Assembly (NCBI GenBank): GCA_012861695.1
Contig: JAAOOA010000006.1
Span: 10,067,379 to 10,131,378 of the forward strand
DNA length: 64,000 bases
Reading direction: 5' to 3'
Origin: Trematomus loennbergii
Taxonomy: Eukaryota; Chordata; Actinopteri; Perciformes; Nototheniidae
Shown: piece by piece, positions 63,509-64,000 of the stretch
How the letters are laid out: each line of letters opens with the position of its first letter
How positions within the stretch are numbered: the first letter of the stretch is position 1
Notes under the pieces: generated by a model
What the model was told of the DNA's origin: nothing
Seen by the model: only the letters and a program-made list of their open reading frames with translations
The model's database searches: none
Program-made: the position numbers and the translations under genes

Positions 63509-63964
63509 TGTTGTTTTCATTTACTACCTTTATTGTTTTGAAATGTTTTCCTCCTTGTGTCTTGTCTGGCCCTTCTTCCTGTGTTTGCCTTCCTGTCGTT
63601 AGTTTCCCTGGTGTGTCTGATTGTCTGATTGTGTTCACCTGTTACCCTTGTGTTTCTGCCTCCCCTGCCCAGCTGTGTCTTGTCCTGTGATTACCCTTCT
63701 GTGTATTTAGTCTTCCCCTGTGCTCCATGTCTGTTCGTCGTCGTTTCATGTCCATGCTACCTGCCGTCTCTTTGTGTCCATGTTCCCTGCATCGCCTATG
63801 CTCGTCTATGCTTGTCCATGTCTCCTGCCTGTTCCCGTCTGTAAGTTTGTTCCTGTCTGTCGTGCTCCCCGGTTTTGTTTTTGTTAATTAGTTATTAGTT
63901 TAACAAACCTTTTTGTATTTTTTAACTGCACTTGGGTCCTATTTTCCCCAACCTGACAGTAACA
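63509..63964 (+). mobile_element. Probable LTR of a second gypsy-type element
   Basis: Starts TGTTGTTTTC and ends CAGTAACA. Near its end TGCACTTGGGTCCTA matches TGCAATTGGGTCCTA at the same place in the chromovirus LTR, and both have a TATA-like word before CCCCTGT. Length 456 bp, close to 433. No duplication flanks it as a solo LTR, so it may be the 5' LTR of an element that continues past the window. No primer-binding site was recognised in the 36 bases that follow. Confidence 0.45.
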
Positions 63965-64000
63965 CGGCTTGAGGGTAAGGTCCTTTGTGATATTTTGGGA

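Overview
The window is nuclear DNA of a ray-finned fish, most likely a percomorph teleost. It has vertebrate GT-AG split genes, long CA/TG microsatellites, many repeat tails typical of teleosts, and an animal-type chitin synthase gene, which fishes and amphibians keep but mammals have lost. It is not bacterial: there are no operons, and most long open frames lie in microsatellites or transposons.

Layout. (1) About 1.7-4.4 kb, minus strand: the last three coding exons of an unidentified small membrane protein. (2) 6.03-16.30 kb, plus strand: a full set of 16 coding exons for the nucleolar DEAD-box helicase DDX21, with a CpG-rich promoter and an RGG-rich C-terminus. (3) 18.19-42.58 kb, minus strand: a full set of 34 coding exons for chitin synthase (about 1,411 residues), plus a likely non-coding first exon near 42.75 kb. 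DDX21 and chitin synthase converge tail to tail, with candidate poly(A) signals about 0.8 kb apart. (4) 42.8-64 kb: gene-poor DNA dominated by mobile elements.

Mobile elements. The most striking is a complete Ty3/gypsy chromovirus of the Tf1/sushi type (45,078-50,349, minus strand). Its 433-bp LTRs differ at one base, its 5-bp target duplication is exact, and gag and pol are open. A perfect GGGAAAA slippery site joins gag to pol by a -1 shift. Its primer-binding site is complementary to the predicted 5' end of its own transcript, which is the signature of self-priming. It sits inside an older hAT-like element (44,884-50,960). Other elements are a decayed Tc1 copy with IR/DR ends, two copies of a TTAA-flanked MITE, a 5'-truncated LINE split by a second insertion, hAT-type MITEs, a 1.1-kb element with long two-module inverted ends, and several LTR-like pieces.

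Two general points. First, both host genes can be read through only if single missing bases are assumed at homopolymer runs (four in DDX21, one in chitin synthase, and one more in the hAT remnant). This fits sequencing or assembly error better than gene death, because all splice sites and catalytic motifs are intact. Second, several chitin synthase introns are built from microsatellite right up to the splice sites. All exon limits were read by eye from splice signals and reading phase; no alignment or database search was run.
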